A stretch of 64,000 nucleotides of DNA from Paracoccaceae bacterium (GCA_028285485.1 JANQPC010000054.1:1-64000); one strand, 5' to 3'. Positions 29,029 through 38,855 are shown, counted from the first letter of the stretch. The notes: generated by a model from the letters alone, not told the origin. Numbers and translations are program-made.

Positions 29029-31941
29029 TCAGGAGGCTGCGCGGGGCGGGGCCAGAACAGGCTCTGTTCCAGCGGAACCGGGCGTCAGCCTGGCCCGGAG
29101 AAACGCCATCGGATGTTTGCGCAGCGTGAGCCGCATTGCGACGAAATCCTCGATCACCTCTTCGCCTTCCGTCATCGCCGGCAGGTGGGCGGCGGGTTCC
29201 ACGATCCCCTCGCCATCAAGATCGCCTGCAAAGAGCGGCAGGGGTTTGGCACCGCCGATGGCGCGGGCCTCCCAAAGCGCCTCGCGCCGCGCCAGGCCGA
29301 GGGCGGCGAAGGCATCGGCCTCGGCCAGCCGCCGCAGCGCGCGCGGATCGGTTCCCGCCCGGCGCCACACATCCTCCACCCCCTGATAGCCGTTTCCGCG
29401 CGCCGCGGTGATCCAGGTTGCCTCTTCCTCGCGCATCGCCTTGATCTGGCGGAAGCCCAGGCGCAGGGCGAGGCCGCCCTTTCCATCGGGTTCCATCACA
29501 TTATCCCAGAACGAGGCGTTGATGCAGACGGGGCGGATTTTCACCCCATGTTCCCGCGCATCGCGCACGATCTGGGCGGGGGCGTAAAAGCCCATGGGCT
29601 GCGCATTCAGAAGCGCGCAGGCGAAGATGCCGGGATGGTGCCGCTTCAGCCAGGAGGAGGCGTAGACAAGCAGCGCGAAACTGGCCGCATGGCTTTCGGG
29701 AAAGCCGTAGGAGCCGAAGCCTTCGATCTGAGAAAAGCAGCGCTCGGCAAAATCGGGCTCATAGCCATTGGCCGCCATGCCCTTCAGAAACCGGCTGCGA
29801 AATTCGCTGACATTGCCGTGTTTCTTGAAGGTGGCCAGCGCGCGGCGCAGCCTGTCGGCCTCTTCCGGCGTAAAGCCCGCGCCCACGATGGCGATCTGCA
29901 TCGCCTGTTCCTGAAAGAGCGGCACGCCCAGCGTTTTGCTCAACACCTTGCCCAGTTCATCGGAGGGGAAGCTGACCTCTTCCTCCCCGTTCCGGCGCCT
30001 CAGATAGGGGTGCACCATATCGCCCTGGATCGGGCCGGGGCGGATGATCGCGACCTCGATCACCAGATCGTAGAAGCAGCGGGGGCGCATCCGGGGCAGG
30101 AAGTTCATCTGCGCCCGGCTTTCCACCTGAAACACCCCAAGCGAATCCGCCTTGCAGAGCATATCGTAAACGGCGGGATCTTCAGGCGGCAGGCTGGCCA
30201 GCGTGTAATCGATCTGGTGGTGCCGGTTGATCAGATCGAAGGCTTTGCGGATGCAGGTCAGCATCCCCAGCGCCAGCACATCCACCTTCAGAATGCCGAG
30301 GCTATCGATATCGTCCTTATCCCAGGGGATGACGGTGCGATCTTCCATTGTGGCGTTTTCCACCGGCACCAGGTCATCGAGCCGCCCCTCTGTCATGATA
30401 AACCCGCCGACGTGTTGGGAGAGGTGGCGGGGGAAGCCCTGGATCTCGTAGATCAGCTCCATCGTCTGGGCGAGGCGGCGATCTTCGGGATCAAGCCCGA
30501 TCTCGCGCAGCCGCTCATCCTCCAGCCCATTGGTGGAGAAAAAGCCCCAGAGTTGCGAGGATATCGCCGAAATAGTGTCTTCCGTCAGCCCCATGGCCTT
30601 GCCCACCTCGCGGATCGCGCGCTTGCCGCGATAGTGGATCACGGTGGCGCAAAGCCCCGCGCGGTGGCGCCCGTAGCGTTCGTAGATATGCTGGATCACC
30701 TCCTCGCGGCGCTCATGTTCGAAATCCACATCGATATCGGGCGGCTCGTCGCGCGCTTCCGAGACGAAGCGTTCGAACACCATGGTGCCGATTTCGGGGG
30801 AAACGGAGGTGACGCCGAGGCAGTAGCACACCACCGAATTGGCGGCCGAGCCCCGGCCCTGGCAGAGGATGTTGCGCGATCGGGCGAAGGCGACCACATC
30901 GTGAACGGTAAGAAAATAGGGCTCATATCTCAGCTTCGCGATGAGCGTGAGCTCGTGTTCGAGCATGTTTTTAACGGTCTCCGGCGCCCCGGACGGGTAG
31001 CGCCATTTGAGCCCGGCGTGGGACAGGCGGCGCAGGCGATCCTCGGGGCTTTCGCCCGCAGCAATCTCTGAAGGGTATTCATAGCGCAACTCATCGAGCG
31101 AGAAGGTGAGGCGCGCGGCCAGATCGCCGGCGCGATCCACCGCCGCGGCATGGGGGCCGAGGATGCGGCGCATCTGATCTTCGGCCCTCAGCCGCTGCTC
31201 GCCATTGGCCAGCGCCGCGCGCCCCAGCTCATCCACCCGCAGCCCTTCGCGGATCGCGGTGAGCACATCGGTCAGCTTTCGGCGGCGGCCATGATGCATC
31301 ACGGGGGCGGCGGCGGCAATCGTGTCTATTCCAAGCCGATCCGCGCAATTTGCCAGCCAATCGAAGCGTTCGGGATCCTGCCCATCGTAGCGCGGGCTCA
31401 GCATCAGGTGGCAGGCGGGGCCGAAGGCGCGCACCACGCGATCCACCTCCTTGAGCCAGGCCTGCATCCGCCCGGCGCCGGGGATCAGCAGAAGCTCCAT
31501 GCCTGCGCCCCACTCCAGCAGATCGGCCAGGCGCAGCTGGCAGGTGCCCTTTTCGGCCCGCAGCCGCCCGGTGCTGATCAACCGGCAGAGCCGGCCCCAG
31601 GCGGCGCGATCGCGGGGCAGGGCGACGGCGGCAAAACCGGTATCGAGCACGATGCGCGCGGCGGGGATCAGGCGCGGGGCGTTGAGGATCGCCGCGCTTT
31701 CGGGGCGCGGCAGATGGGCGGGCGCGGGCGGGCCGAGCGGCTCGGCCCCTTTTGCCAGCCGCACCGCGCGCGCGATCTCGCGCGCCTCGGTATGCGCGCG
31801 CACGATCCCGGCCACCGAATTTTCATCCGCAATCGCCACCGCCGAGAGGCCCAGCAGCGCCCCGCGGCGCATGTATTCCTCGGGATGCGAGCCCCCGGTG
31901 AGGAAGGTGAAGTTCGATGTGGCGTTCAGCTCGGCAAACAT
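29029..31941 (-). CDS. dnaE2: Error-prone DNA polymerase DnaE2 (ImuC), C-terminally short
   Basis: A C-family polymerase used in SOS mutagenesis with ImuA and ImuB. The protein (970 residues from ATG 31941) has the PHP domain at the start (MFAELNATSNFTFLTGGSHP), the palm with PDIDVDFEHERREEV and IRPGPIQGDMVHPY, the fingers, and the helix-hairpin-helix region near 820. It stops soon after RKHPMAFLRARL, where family members of about 1,080 residues continue into an OB-fold domain; that part is absent. imuA and imuB are not adjacent. A GTG at 31959 would add six residues but lies inside the LexA-like box. Confidence 0.9.
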   Translation of the reverse strand: MFAELNATSNFTFLTGGSHPEEYMRRGALLGLSAVAIADENSVAGIVRAHTEAREIARAVRLAKGAEPLGPPAPAHLPRPESAAILNAPRLIPAARIVLDTGFAAVALPRDRAAWGRLCRLISTGRLRAEKGTCQLRLADLLEWGAGMELLLIPGAGRMQAWLKEVDRVVRAFGPACHLMLSPRYDGQDPERFDWLANCADRLGIDTIAAAAPVMHHGRRRKLTDVLTAIREGLRVDELGRAALANGEQRLRAEDQMRRILGPHAAAVDRAGDLAARLTFSLDELRYEYPSEIAAGESPEDRLRRLSHAGLKWRYPSGAPETVKNMLEHELTLIAKLRYEPYFLTVHDVVAFARSRNILCQGRGSAANSVVCYCLGVTSVSPEIGTMVFERFVSEARDEPPDIDVDFEHERREEVIQHIYERYGRHRAGLCATVIHYRGKRAIREVGKAMGLTEDTISAISSQLWGFFSTNGLEDERLREIGLDPEDRRLAQTMELIYEIQGFPRHLSQHVGGFIMTEGRLDDLVPVENATMEDRTVIPWDKDDIDSLGILKVDVLALGMLTCIRKAFDLINRHHQIDYTLASLPPEDPAVYDMLCKADSLGVFQVESRAQMNFLPRMRPRCFYDLVIEVAIIRPGPIQGDMVHPYLRRRNGEEEVSFPSDELGKVLSKTLGVPLFQEQAMQIAIVGAGFTPEEADRLRRALATFKKHGNVSEFRSRFLKGMAANGYEPDFAERCFSQIEGFGSYGFPESHAASFALLVYASSWLKRHHPGIFACALLNAQPMGFYAPAQIVRDAREHGVKIRPVCINASFWDNVMEPDGKGGLALRLGFRQIKAMREEEATWITAARGNGYQGVEDVWRRAGTDPRALRRLAEADAFAALGLARREALWEARAIGGAKPLPLFAGDLDGEGIVEPAAHLPAMTEGEEVIEDFVAMRLTLRKHPMAFLRARLTPGSAGTEPVLAPPRAAS

Positions 31942-31953
31942 GAGTGGTATTAT

Positions 31954-31968
31954 ATTCACGTTTTGTTC
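31954..31968 (-). promoter_or_regulatory. LexA/SOS-type box upstream of dnaE2
   Basis: On the minus strand the sequence reads GAAC-AAAACGT-GAAT, one base from the alphaproteobacterial LexA operator GAAC-N7-GAAC. It ends 12 bases before the dnaE2 ATG. DnaE2 genes in this class are commonly LexA-controlled, so a real operator is likely. Confidence 0.6.
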
Positions 31969-32157
31969 TCATGTGGAGTCCCGCCTCCAAGCTGGAGTCT
32001 GTTCCGCCCCGCAATGGACAAGGTAAGGGGGTTATGCGCAGCTGAGCTGCCTTTGATTGCATTCGAACGGAGAGAGATTTCTACGGGCAGCGCCCGATTG
32101 ACTTGGCCCGTTCGCGCCCATACCGCTTGGCGAGACCTAGGGACGTAAGCTCGGAAC

Positions 32158-32700
32158 ATGGCAGAAATTCTAGTGCGATTGGCCCATGACGAAGCGGATA
32201 TCGAAGCGGCCCGCAAACTCTGCTGGGAATGGTATGATTGGCACTGGGAAAACTACCCTGCCGACTGGCCGCGGAAGGGGGGCGCAGATTGGCTGACCGA
32301 GGTGAAACACCCCTTGGATTCTGACGTGTTCAGGGAGGTCGTAGACAATCTGCCGAACCTGCATAAGCGCCCAAATGGAGGCATACTTGTCGCCTATCTG
32401 GATGGCGCACCTGCGGGCGTTGTGATGTATAACGAGGCCGGCCCGGCCGCCGCAGAATTCCATCGCATGTTCGTAACTGTCGCGGCCCGGGGCCACCGGC
32501 TTGGCCAAAGGCTTCTGGAAGCCATGTTCGAGCAAATGGTGGCTGACGGGTACGAGCGGGTATTTTTCTCGTCAGCGGCGTTTTTGAAGCACGCCCGCGC
32601 CATGTATCGGAATGCCGGGTTCACAGACATGCCCCACCCCGAGGATTTTCCCGAGGCATGGCGAGATAGAGTCTATTTCATGGAGCGCGCGCTGCGGTAG
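32158..32700 (+). CDS. GNAT family N-acetyltransferase
   Basis: A 180-residue GNAT-fold protein. The acetyl-CoA-binding region is around FVTVAARGHRLGQRLLEAM (the R/Q-x-x-G-x-G/A pattern), followed by the last strand FFSSAAFLKHARAMYRNAGF. The N-terminal half has an unusual Trp-rich run (WEWYDWHWENYPADW). The substrate is not evident. It stands alone, divergent from dnaE2, with a 190-base gap. Confidence 0.85.
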   Translation: MAEILVRLAHDEADIEAARKLCWEWYDWHWENYPADWPRKGGADWLTEVKHPLDSDVFREVVDNLPNLHKRPNGGILVAYLDGAPAGVVMYNEAGPAAAEFHRMFVTVAARGHRLGQRLLEAMFEQMVADGYERVFFSSAAFLKHARAMYRNAGFTDMPHPEDFPEAWRDRVYFMERALR

Positions 32701-32833
32701 CCTGCCCCCGCCAACGGCTCTAAGCCGCCCCTCAACTCAGCGCTGTGGCCATGTGTGATGGCATGGCGGACTGGCAGGGCCGGCGCAGTGCAGGTATCGG
32801 CTAGCGGCCCTGTGCCGCGCGATGCCACGGCCC

Positions 32834-33685
32834 CTATCCCGGCGGCCGCAGCTTCAGCATCAGGTAATGGTTGTTGGCGATGAAGCTCTCGGCGGTGCGG
32901 CGGTTTTCGTTCAGCCGTGCGGCAAGCTTGTCGCGCCGTTTGGACGAAACGGTGAGGCGGTAGGCCCGGTCCAGAAGCCAACGGGCGGTAGGCCGTTTTT
33001 CCTGCAACTCGCCATCGATGCGGGCCGCTGCGAAGCCGAATACGTGGAAGAGCGATTGCTCAAGATCGATCGAGGGGGCGACCGAGGCGGTGATCTCCTC
33101 GTCACGCAAAACCTCAAGGCCGCTTTCGGCCAGAACCTTGCGGAAGCGCTTGATCGGGTGGCCGCCGCCCGGCACGCGCGAGCCACCGCCGGAAAACGCT
33201 TCCGCGCGAAAGCAATCGGCGATCAGGATCAGGCCGCCAGGGTTCAAAAACCCCGCGGCCTTTTCCATCCCGACATCCAGCGCAATGTATTGGAAGCTTT
33301 CGGAAAACAGGCACACATCGAAGCGCGCTTCGCTTTGGAACGCCTCGAACACCGTTTGGTGCACCACCGCCTCAGGGGCGTTTTCGCGGCAGCGTTCGGC
33401 CAGGTAGGGGGCGGGCACCACGATTTCCACCTTATGGCCCAGCGCGAGAAGCTTGCGCGCGGTTTCCCCCGCACCGCCGCCGATATCCAGGATCTTCAGC
33501 TTGCCCGGGGGCAGAAGGCCGAAAAGCTTTTCGGTATAGCGATCCTGCGCGGCCCGCAGGTTGGCCGGAACCACTTCAAGCCCGTCCCACACCCCGTAGT
33601 GAAGGTTTTCGGCGCCGGTGAGCCACTTCGTGAACGCCAGCCCGATATCGAGCCCAAGCGCCTTGCTATCGATCTTTCCACCCAT
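32834..33685 (-). CDS. Class I SAM-dependent methyltransferase
   Basis: A 283-residue protein with a Rossmann methyltransferase core: ILDIGGGAGETARKLLALG is motif I (about 70-88), and LNPGGLILIADCF resembles post-motif II. The N-terminal part (LTGAENLHYGVWDG) resembles methyltransferases acting on small molecules or lipids, such as gamma-tocopherol or sarcosine types. The substrate is unknown. It is the last gene of the gpmI-envC-ctpA-rppH run, 54 bases after rppH. Confidence 0.82.
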   Translation of the reverse strand: MGGKIDSKALGLDIGLAFTKWLTGAENLHYGVWDGLEVVPANLRAAQDRYTEKLFGLLPPGKLKILDIGGGAGETARKLLALGHKVEIVVPAPYLAERCRENAPEAVVHQTVFEAFQSEARFDVCLFSESFQYIALDVGMEKAAGFLNPGGLILIADCFRAEAFSGGGSRVPGGGHPIKRFRKVLAESGLEVLRDEEITASVAPSIDLEQSLFHVFGFAAARIDGELQEKRPTARWLLDRAYRLTVSSKRRDKLAARLNENRRTAESFIANNHYLMLKLRPPG

Positions 33686-33739
33686 GCCCCCCCATAGCGA
33701 AGGGGCCGGCGCACGAAAAGATGCGATCAGATCGGGGCG

Positions 33740-34207
33740 TCAGATCCGGGGGCCGAAGAGCGCAAGCACCTGGGCATAGACCTCGCGCTTGAAGGGCACG
33801 ATGTGATCAAGCACGTCGGCGGGATCGAGCCATTGCCAGGCGGAAAACTCCGGATGCGCGGTGAGGATATCGATATCGGCATCGCTGCCGTTGAAGCGCA
33901 TGAGCGCCCATTTCTGCTCCTGCCCGCGAAACCGGCCCTTCCAGAGCTTGCCGCGCAGATCTTCGGGCAGATCGTAGCGAAGCCACTCCTCGCTTACCGC
34001 CTCCACGGTCACGACGGAGGCGGTGATCCCGGTTTCCTCCCACAATTCGCGCAGGGCGGCGTCAACGGGGCTTTCGCCGGGGTCAATCCCGCCCTGAGGC
34101 ATTTGCCAGGCGCCGGGGGTATCGATCCGCTCGCCCACAAAGACTTCGCCCGCCTGGTTGGCGAGCATCACGCCCACGCAGGGGCGGTAGGGCAGGTCAT
34201 TCGTCAT
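33740..34207 (-). CDS. rppH: RNA pyrophosphohydrolase RppH
   Basis: A Nudix enzyme that converts 5'-triphosphate ends of mRNA to monophosphate and starts RNase E-dependent decay. The 155-residue protein starts [11 protein letters not shown] and has the Nudix box from [14 protein letters not shown] to LWEETGI, then KWALMRFNG and FSAWQWLDP. It lies 44 bases downstream of ctpA, an order common in alphaproteobacteria. Confidence 0.94.
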   Translation of the reverse strand: MTNDLPYRPCVGVMLANQAGEVFVGERIDTPGAWQMPQGGIDPGESPVDAALRELWEETGITASVVTVEAVSEEWLRYDLPEDLRGKLWKGRFRGQEQKWALMRFNGSDADIDILTAHPEFSAWQWLDPADVLDHIVPFKREVYAQVLALFGPRI

Positions 34208-34251
34208 CGGCAGGGGAAAGCGGCGGGCCGCAGCGGGCCCGCCTGCACCGA

Positions 34252-35583
34252 TCAGTCTTCGCCCGGGCCCAGCGCCGACAGACCCTTGAGAATGTCGATC
34301 GCATAGGCGAGCTGATAATCTTCGTTGCGCAGGTCTGCGGCCGCCTGGGCCTTGGCGCGATCTGCCTCGATCTGGCGGCGCTGATCTTCTGTCAGGCTGT
34401 CATTATCGAGGCTGCCGCGCAGATCGGCTTCCGAACGGCCCGAGGCGCCTTCGCCCTCTTCAGCATCCGGCAGGCGCGGCGGCTGTTCCACCACGATATC
34501 GGGCGAGATGCCCAGTGCCTGGATCGAGCGGCCCGAGGGCGTGTAGTAGCGCGCCGTGGTCAGCCGCATCGCACCGTCCTGGCGCAGCGGCATCACCGTT
34601 TGCACCGATCCCTTACCGAAGCTCTTTGTGCCGATCACGATGGCGCGGCGGTGATCCTGCAACGCGCCCGCCACAATTTCGGAGGCCGAGGCAGAGCCGC
34701 CGTTGATCAGCACAACGATGGGCTTGCCATCGATCAGATCGCCTTCGGTGGCATTGAAGCGATCGCCATCCTGCGGATCGCGCCCGCGGGTGGAAACGAT
34801 TTCGCCGGCATCCAGGAAGGCGTCAGATACCCGGATGGATTGCGTGAGAAGCCCGCCGGGATTGTTGCGCAGATCGATGACAACGCCATTGATGTTGTCG
34901 AGCCCGCCGGCGGTTTCGATCTCTTCTTCGAGCCCCGCCTTGAGGTTTTCATAGGTCTGATCGTTGAAGGTGGTCACCCGCAGCACAACGGTATCGCCTT
35001 CGGTGCGGGTGCGCACGGCGGTGAGCTTGATCGTGTCACGAATGATCGAGATGTCGAAGGGTTCATCCACCCCGTCGCGCACCACGGTGATGATGATTTC
35101 CGAACCCACGGGGCCGCGCATCATATCCACCGCATCGTCGAGCGTGAGCCCAAGCACGCTTTCGCCATCCACATGGGTGATGTAATCGCCCGCTTCCACG
35201 CCCGCATCATCGGCCGGGGTGCCATCCATGGGCGCCACAACTTTCACGAAGCCCTCTTCCTGGGTCACCTCGATGCCGAGCCCGCCAAATTCGCCCCGGG
35301 TCTGGATGCGCATGGCGGCGGCATCGTTGGGCGAAAGATAGCTAGAATGCGGATCAAGCGAGGTGAGCATGCCGTTGATCGCGGCTTCGATCAGCTCTTC
35401 CTCATCCACCTGTTCCACATACTGGGCGCGGATCCGTTCGAAGATATCGCCGAAAAGATCGAGTTGTTCGTAGACAGAGGCCTTGCGTTCGGCCTCCTGC
35501 GCCACGAGCGGGCCGGCAATCTGCGTGGTAACAATCACACCCGCGAGGGTGCCGCCCGCAGCCGCCAGAAGAAACTTTTTCAT
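34252..35583 (-). CDS. ctpA: C-terminal processing peptidase, S41 family
   Basis: A periplasmic serine protease with Ser-Lys dyad. The 443-residue protein has a signal sequence or anchor ([18 protein letters not shown]), an N-terminal helical region with [13 protein letters not shown], a PDZ domain (about 95-175, [14 protein letters not shown]), and the catalytic core with [18 protein letters not shown] (Ser) and [12 protein letters not shown] (Lys). The C-terminal 70 residues are low-complexity and charged. The upstream EnvC-like gene fits a cell-wall hydrolase control role: CtpA in other bacteria degrades cell-wall hydrolases. Confidence 0.94.
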   Translation of the reverse strand: MKKFLLAAAGGTLAGVIVTTQIAGPLVAQEAERKASVYEQLDLFGDIFERIRAQYVEQVDEEELIEAAINGMLTSLDPHSSYLSPNDAAAMRIQTRGEFGGLGIEVTQEEGFVKVVAPMDGTPADDAGVEAGDYITHVDGESVLGLTLDDAVDMMRGPVGSEIIITVVRDGVDEPFDISIIRDTIKLTAVRTRTEGDTVVLRVTTFNDQTYENLKAGLEEEIETAGGLDNINGVVIDLRNNPGGLLTQSIRVSDAFLDAGEIVSTRGRDPQDGDRFNATEGDLIDGKPIVVLINGGSASASEIVAGALQDHRRAIVIGTKSFGKGSVQTVMPLRQDGAMRLTTARYYTPSGRSIQALGISPDIVVEQPPRLPDAEEGEGASGRSEADLRGSLDNDSLTEDQRRQIEADRAKAQAAADLRNEDYQLAYAIDILKGLSALGPGED

Positions 35584-35608
35584 CCTGCGTTCCCTATTCT
35601 GTTGGCTC

Positions 35609-36730
35609 CTATTCGGTAGGAGCAGCGAACCACTCTGCCGGATCGACAGGGTTTGGCCCGCGTCGCAGCTCTATATAGACCGTTTCGGCGCGATCTTGAC
35701 GGGCGCCTTGCCGCGTGTCGATCAAAATCTGGTCAGGATCCGGCAGAGCGCCCCTGACGAAGCCGAGAGGCGCGCCAGCCTCAATGATCTCACCCGTAGC
35801 GCCGAATGTTTCCGAAAGCCCCGCAATCACCAGCAGAAACCCCGCTGCCGGTTCCACGATCACCACATCGCCATCGTCCAGAAACGGGCCGCGGTAGCGA
35901 AGCGTTGCGGGCCAGGGGTTGCGCACAAGCGCGCCGGGAAGCGTGGCGATGGTTAGCCCCGGGCGGCGCAGCCCGTCTGCGGCGACCGTGTTAAAGGCAT
36001 TCACCAGCGTGCCCTCTACCGGAAGCGGCAGGTTGCCCTTGGCGCGGGTGAAGGCGCTTTCGCCCGCCTCGGGCGCGGTTGCGGTGAGCGATGTGGCAAA
36101 GCCCTGAAGGGTATCGGCGCTGTTGAGAAGGGCCTGCAGCGTGGCGGCATCGGTGCTGCTGAGATCCTGCGCGGGGCCGCGGCCCGACATTGCGCGCCCC
36201 AGCGCCGCGCGCGAGGCCACCGCACCGTCAAGTGCGGTCTGCAACGTGGAAATGGCGTTTTCCTGAAGCGCCCGCAGGGTGCTGAGCTCGTCCACCTGCG
36301 CGCGAAGCCTGGTGGCTTCATCTTCGAGCGCGGGTGCAACGGCCCCGGCGAGGATCGCGGCGCGGGCCGCTGCGGCGGGCCCATCGGGGTGCAGCAGCAC
36401 CGTGGCCGCCGGCGCCGATTGATAGGATTGCAGCGCGCCCAGCGTGCGCGACAAAGCGCCGGAGGTGCGCTGGAACTCGGCCAGAAGCGCCGCTTCGCGC
36501 TGGGCGGCGCCCCGCAGCCCGTCTCGCAGCGCCGTAAGGCCGGTATCGTAGGCATCGATGGTGGCGGACAGGGCCGCAACCTTGTCATCCGCCGTTTCCG
36601 CCTCGGCCAGAAGCATCGCGGCCTCGCTCAGCGCGGCCTCGGCGGCATTGGCAAGATCCACCGCGCGGGTATCCGCCCCGGCGGGGGCCGCGGAGAGCCA
36701 GAGCGCGGCGGCAAGAAGCGGCGCGCGCAT
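35609..36730 (-). CDS. EnvC-like murein hydrolase activator with degenerate LytM (M23) domain
   Basis: A 373-residue periplasmic protein: signal peptide (about 1-19), a coiled-coil region (about 25-215), and a C-terminal LytM-like domain. The M23 metal ligands are gone: the usual HxGxDI site reads RPGLTIAT and the final HxH strand reads TVYIELRRG. Such domains do not cut peptidoglycan but activate amidases during cell division. It overlaps the gpmI stop by one base (TGATG) and lies 25 bases before ctpA. Confidence 0.87.
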   Translation of the reverse strand: MRAPLLAAALWLSAAPAGADTRAVDLANAAEAALSEAAMLLAEAETADDKVAALSATIDAYDTGLTALRDGLRGAAQREAALLAEFQRTSGALSRTLGALQSYQSAPAATVLLHPDGPAAAARAAILAGAVAPALEDEATRLRAQVDELSTLRALQENAISTLQTALDGAVASRAALGRAMSGRGPAQDLSSTDAATLQALLNSADTLQGFATSLTATAPEAGESAFTRAKGNLPLPVEGTLVNAFNTVAADGLRRPGLTIATLPGALVRNPWPATLRYRGPFLDDGDVVIVEPAAGFLLVIAGLSETFGATGEIIEAGAPLGFVRGALPDPDQILIDTRQGARQDRAETVYIELRRGPNPVDPAEWFAAPTE

Positions 36731-38253
36731 CAGGCGATCAGGCTCCGCCCCGTCATCTCTGCCGGCTGCGGCAGGTTCATCAGGGCCAGAAGCGTGGGGG
36801 CAAGATCGGCGAGCCGCCCGTTGGTAAGCCGCGTGCCTTCAGGTGCGCCGAACACCAGCACGGGCACCGGATTGGTTGTATGGGCCGTGTGGGGCTGCCC
36901 GGTCTCAGGGTCCACCATGGTTTCGCAATTGCCGTGATCGGCGGTGACGATCATCGCGCCGCCTGCGGCCTCAAGCGCCGCCACCACACGGCCCAGCCCG
37001 CGATCCACCGCCTCGCAGGCTTTGATCGCGGCCTGAAGATCGCCCGTATGGCCTACCATATCGGGATTGGCGAAATTGGTGACGATCAGGTCATAGCCCG
37101 CCTCGATGGCCTCAACGAATTTCTCGGCCACTTCGGGGGCCGACATTTCGGGCTGCAGATCGTAGGTGGCCACTTTCGGCGAGGGCGGCATGAAACGATC
37201 CTCGCCCGCCTCAGGCTCTTCCTTCCCGCCATTGAGGAAGAAGGTCACGTGGGGGTACTTCTCCGTTTCCGCCAGCCGAAACTGGCGCAGCCCGTGCTTG
37301 GCCACCCAGGCGCCCAGCGTGTTTTCGATCTTCTGCTTGGGAAAGACCGTTTCCATGAACGCATTGTGTTTCTGGGAGTAATCGACCATCCCCAGAAGGG
37401 CGGCAAGCGAGGGGCGGCCAGAGATATCGAAAGCGTCAAACCCCGGATCGCCGATTGCGAATAGGATTTCGCGCGCCCGGTCGGCCCGGAAGTTGATGAA
37501 GAAAACGCCATCGCCCTCCTTCACCCCGGCGTAATCGCCGATCACCGTGGCGGGGAGGAATTCGTCCGTCAGGTCGTCGGCATAGTAGCTTTTCACGATA
37601 TCGGGCGCCGCCGCATCGCTTTGCCGTTCGCTCGTGCCCTCGATCATCGCGCGATAGGCTTTTTCAACGCGTTCCCACCGGTTATCGCGGTCCATCGCGT
37701 AGTAGCGGCCCGTGATGGTGACAATCTGCGCGCCCTCGGGCAGATCGGCCTCCAGCGTGGCCAGCTGATCGGCCGCGGAGCGCGGCGGCACATCGCGCCC
37801 ATCGGTGATCGCATGCACGGAAACGGGCACCCCGGCAGCAGCGATCACCTTCGCGGCATGGGCGATATGGTTCTGGTGGCAATGCACCCCGCCGGGTGAG
37901 GCAAGGCCCATCAGATGCGCCGTGCCGCCGCTTTCCTTCAGGGCGGCGATGAAGGCCAGAAGCGCCTTTTGGGCATCAAAGCTGCCGTCTTCGATGGCCA
38001 GATCGATCTGGCCCAGATCCATCGCCACCACACGGCCTGCGCCGATATTGGTATGGCCCACTTCGGAATTGCCCATCTGCCCGCTGGGCAGGCCCACATC
38101 GGGCCCATGGGTAACAAGCTGCGCGCTGGGGCAGGTGGCCATCAGCCTGTCAAACGTGGGCGTTTCCGCAAGAAGCGGCGCGTTGTTCGCCCGCTCCGCC
38201 CGGAGGCCCCAGCCATCGAGTATGCACAGCGCAACGGGTTTCGGCGTGGTCAT
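36730..38253 (-). CDS. gpmI: 2,3-bisphosphoglycerate-independent phosphoglycerate mutase
   Basis: Interconverts 3- and 2-phosphoglycerate in glycolysis and gluconeogenesis, using two manganese ions. The 507-residue protein has ALCILDGWGLR near the start, the catalytic Ser in QMGNSEVGHTNIGAGRVV, VSVHAITDGRD, and the metal-binding TNFANPDMVGHTG and VTADHGNCE. It heads a five-gene minus-strand run (gpmI, envC-like, ctpA, rppH, methyltransferase). Confidence 0.97.
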   Translation of the reverse strand: MTTPKPVALCILDGWGLRAERANNAPLLAETPTFDRLMATCPSAQLVTHGPDVGLPSGQMGNSEVGHTNIGAGRVVAMDLGQIDLAIEDGSFDAQKALLAFIAALKESGGTAHLMGLASPGGVHCHQNHIAHAAKVIAAAGVPVSVHAITDGRDVPPRSAADQLATLEADLPEGAQIVTITGRYYAMDRDNRWERVEKAYRAMIEGTSERQSDAAAPDIVKSYYADDLTDEFLPATVIGDYAGVKEGDGVFFINFRADRAREILFAIGDPGFDAFDISGRPSLAALLGMVDYSQKHNAFMETVFPKQKIENTLGAWVAKHGLRQFRLAETEKYPHVTFFLNGGKEEPEAGEDRFMPPSPKVATYDLQPEMSAPEVAEKFVEAIEAGYDLIVTNFANPDMVGHTGDLQAAIKACEAVDRGLGRVVAALEAAGGAMIVTADHGNCETMVDPETGQPHTAHTTNPVPVLVFGAPEGTRLTNGRLADLAPTLLALMNLPQPAEMTGRSLIA

Positions 38254-38352
38254 AGAAGCTGCTCCGGGTGGTTTTGGAGCGTTTTAGCGGGATGGGTGAG
38301 AGAGCGGAAGTGCGCGATGGCCAGTTGCCCTAAGCCCAACCTTGTGGCGGGC

Positions 38353-38721
38353 CTACTCGGCGCCCGCGCGTTTCGTTGTGTACGCCTTCAGAGTGATGAT
38401 CATTGCTGCCACAAACAGCAGGCCGATCACCAGAAAGGTGGCAATCCCGCGCTCTGCCTGCGGGCCATCCGGGAAGGCCATTCTTGCGAGCCCGGCCAGA
38501 AGGGACATCCAGCCAAGCAGCGTTACCAGAACCCGCCAGTCTTTCGTCCACAAATTGTGGAACCAGACAACCGCGAGCCCGCCCATCAACCAGACAATGC
38601 CGTTGTTGAACACGGTCGTTGGATGGATGTCTGCCCAGATGTGAAAGTTCAGGGTCTCCAGGCTTGTTGCGGCCATGATCGTTGGCCCCATGATCGCTGC
38701 GATGTTTCGGGATGTTTCCAT
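38353..38721 (-). CDS. Small integral membrane protein, unknown function
   Basis: A 122-residue protein with three or four hydrophobic helices (about 7-20, 42-58, 63-82 and 92-110) and a basic C-terminus. GAGGAGG precedes ATG 38721, which makes the start convincing. I do not recognise a named family. It lies between gpmI and ccrM, apparently in its own unit, and upstream of it the ccrM terminator closes the previous transcript. Confidence 0.7.
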   Translation of the reverse strand: METSRNIAAIMGPTIMAATSLETLNFHIWADIHPTTVFNNGIVWLMGGLAVVWFHNLWTKDWRVLVTLLGWMSLLAGLARMAFPDGPQAERGIATFLVIGLLFVAAMIITLKAYTTKRAGAE

Positions 38722-38821
38722 GACTGAGACCTCCTCTGCGCAATAGGTCGGGATGATCTATTGGGCATGCAAGGGCCCCATGCGGGGGAACCGCGCCGCC
38801 GTGGCGCCCGTCGTGGGCGTG

Positions 38822-38855
38822 AAAAAAAGCCCCGCCGAAGGGCGTTCGGCGGGGC
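38822..38855 (-). terminator. Rho-independent terminator after ccrM
   Basis: On the minus strand GCCCCGCCGAA, a 5-base loop and TTCGGCGGGGC form an 11-bp GC-rich stem, followed directly by seven T. It starts about 50 bases after the ccrM stop. This is the clearest intrinsic terminator in the window. Confidence 0.93.

Noticed and set aside
29113-31071. Open frame of 652 codons on plus
   Set aside because: Antisense to dnaE2, which has clear polymerase motifs; the frame has no recognisable domain.
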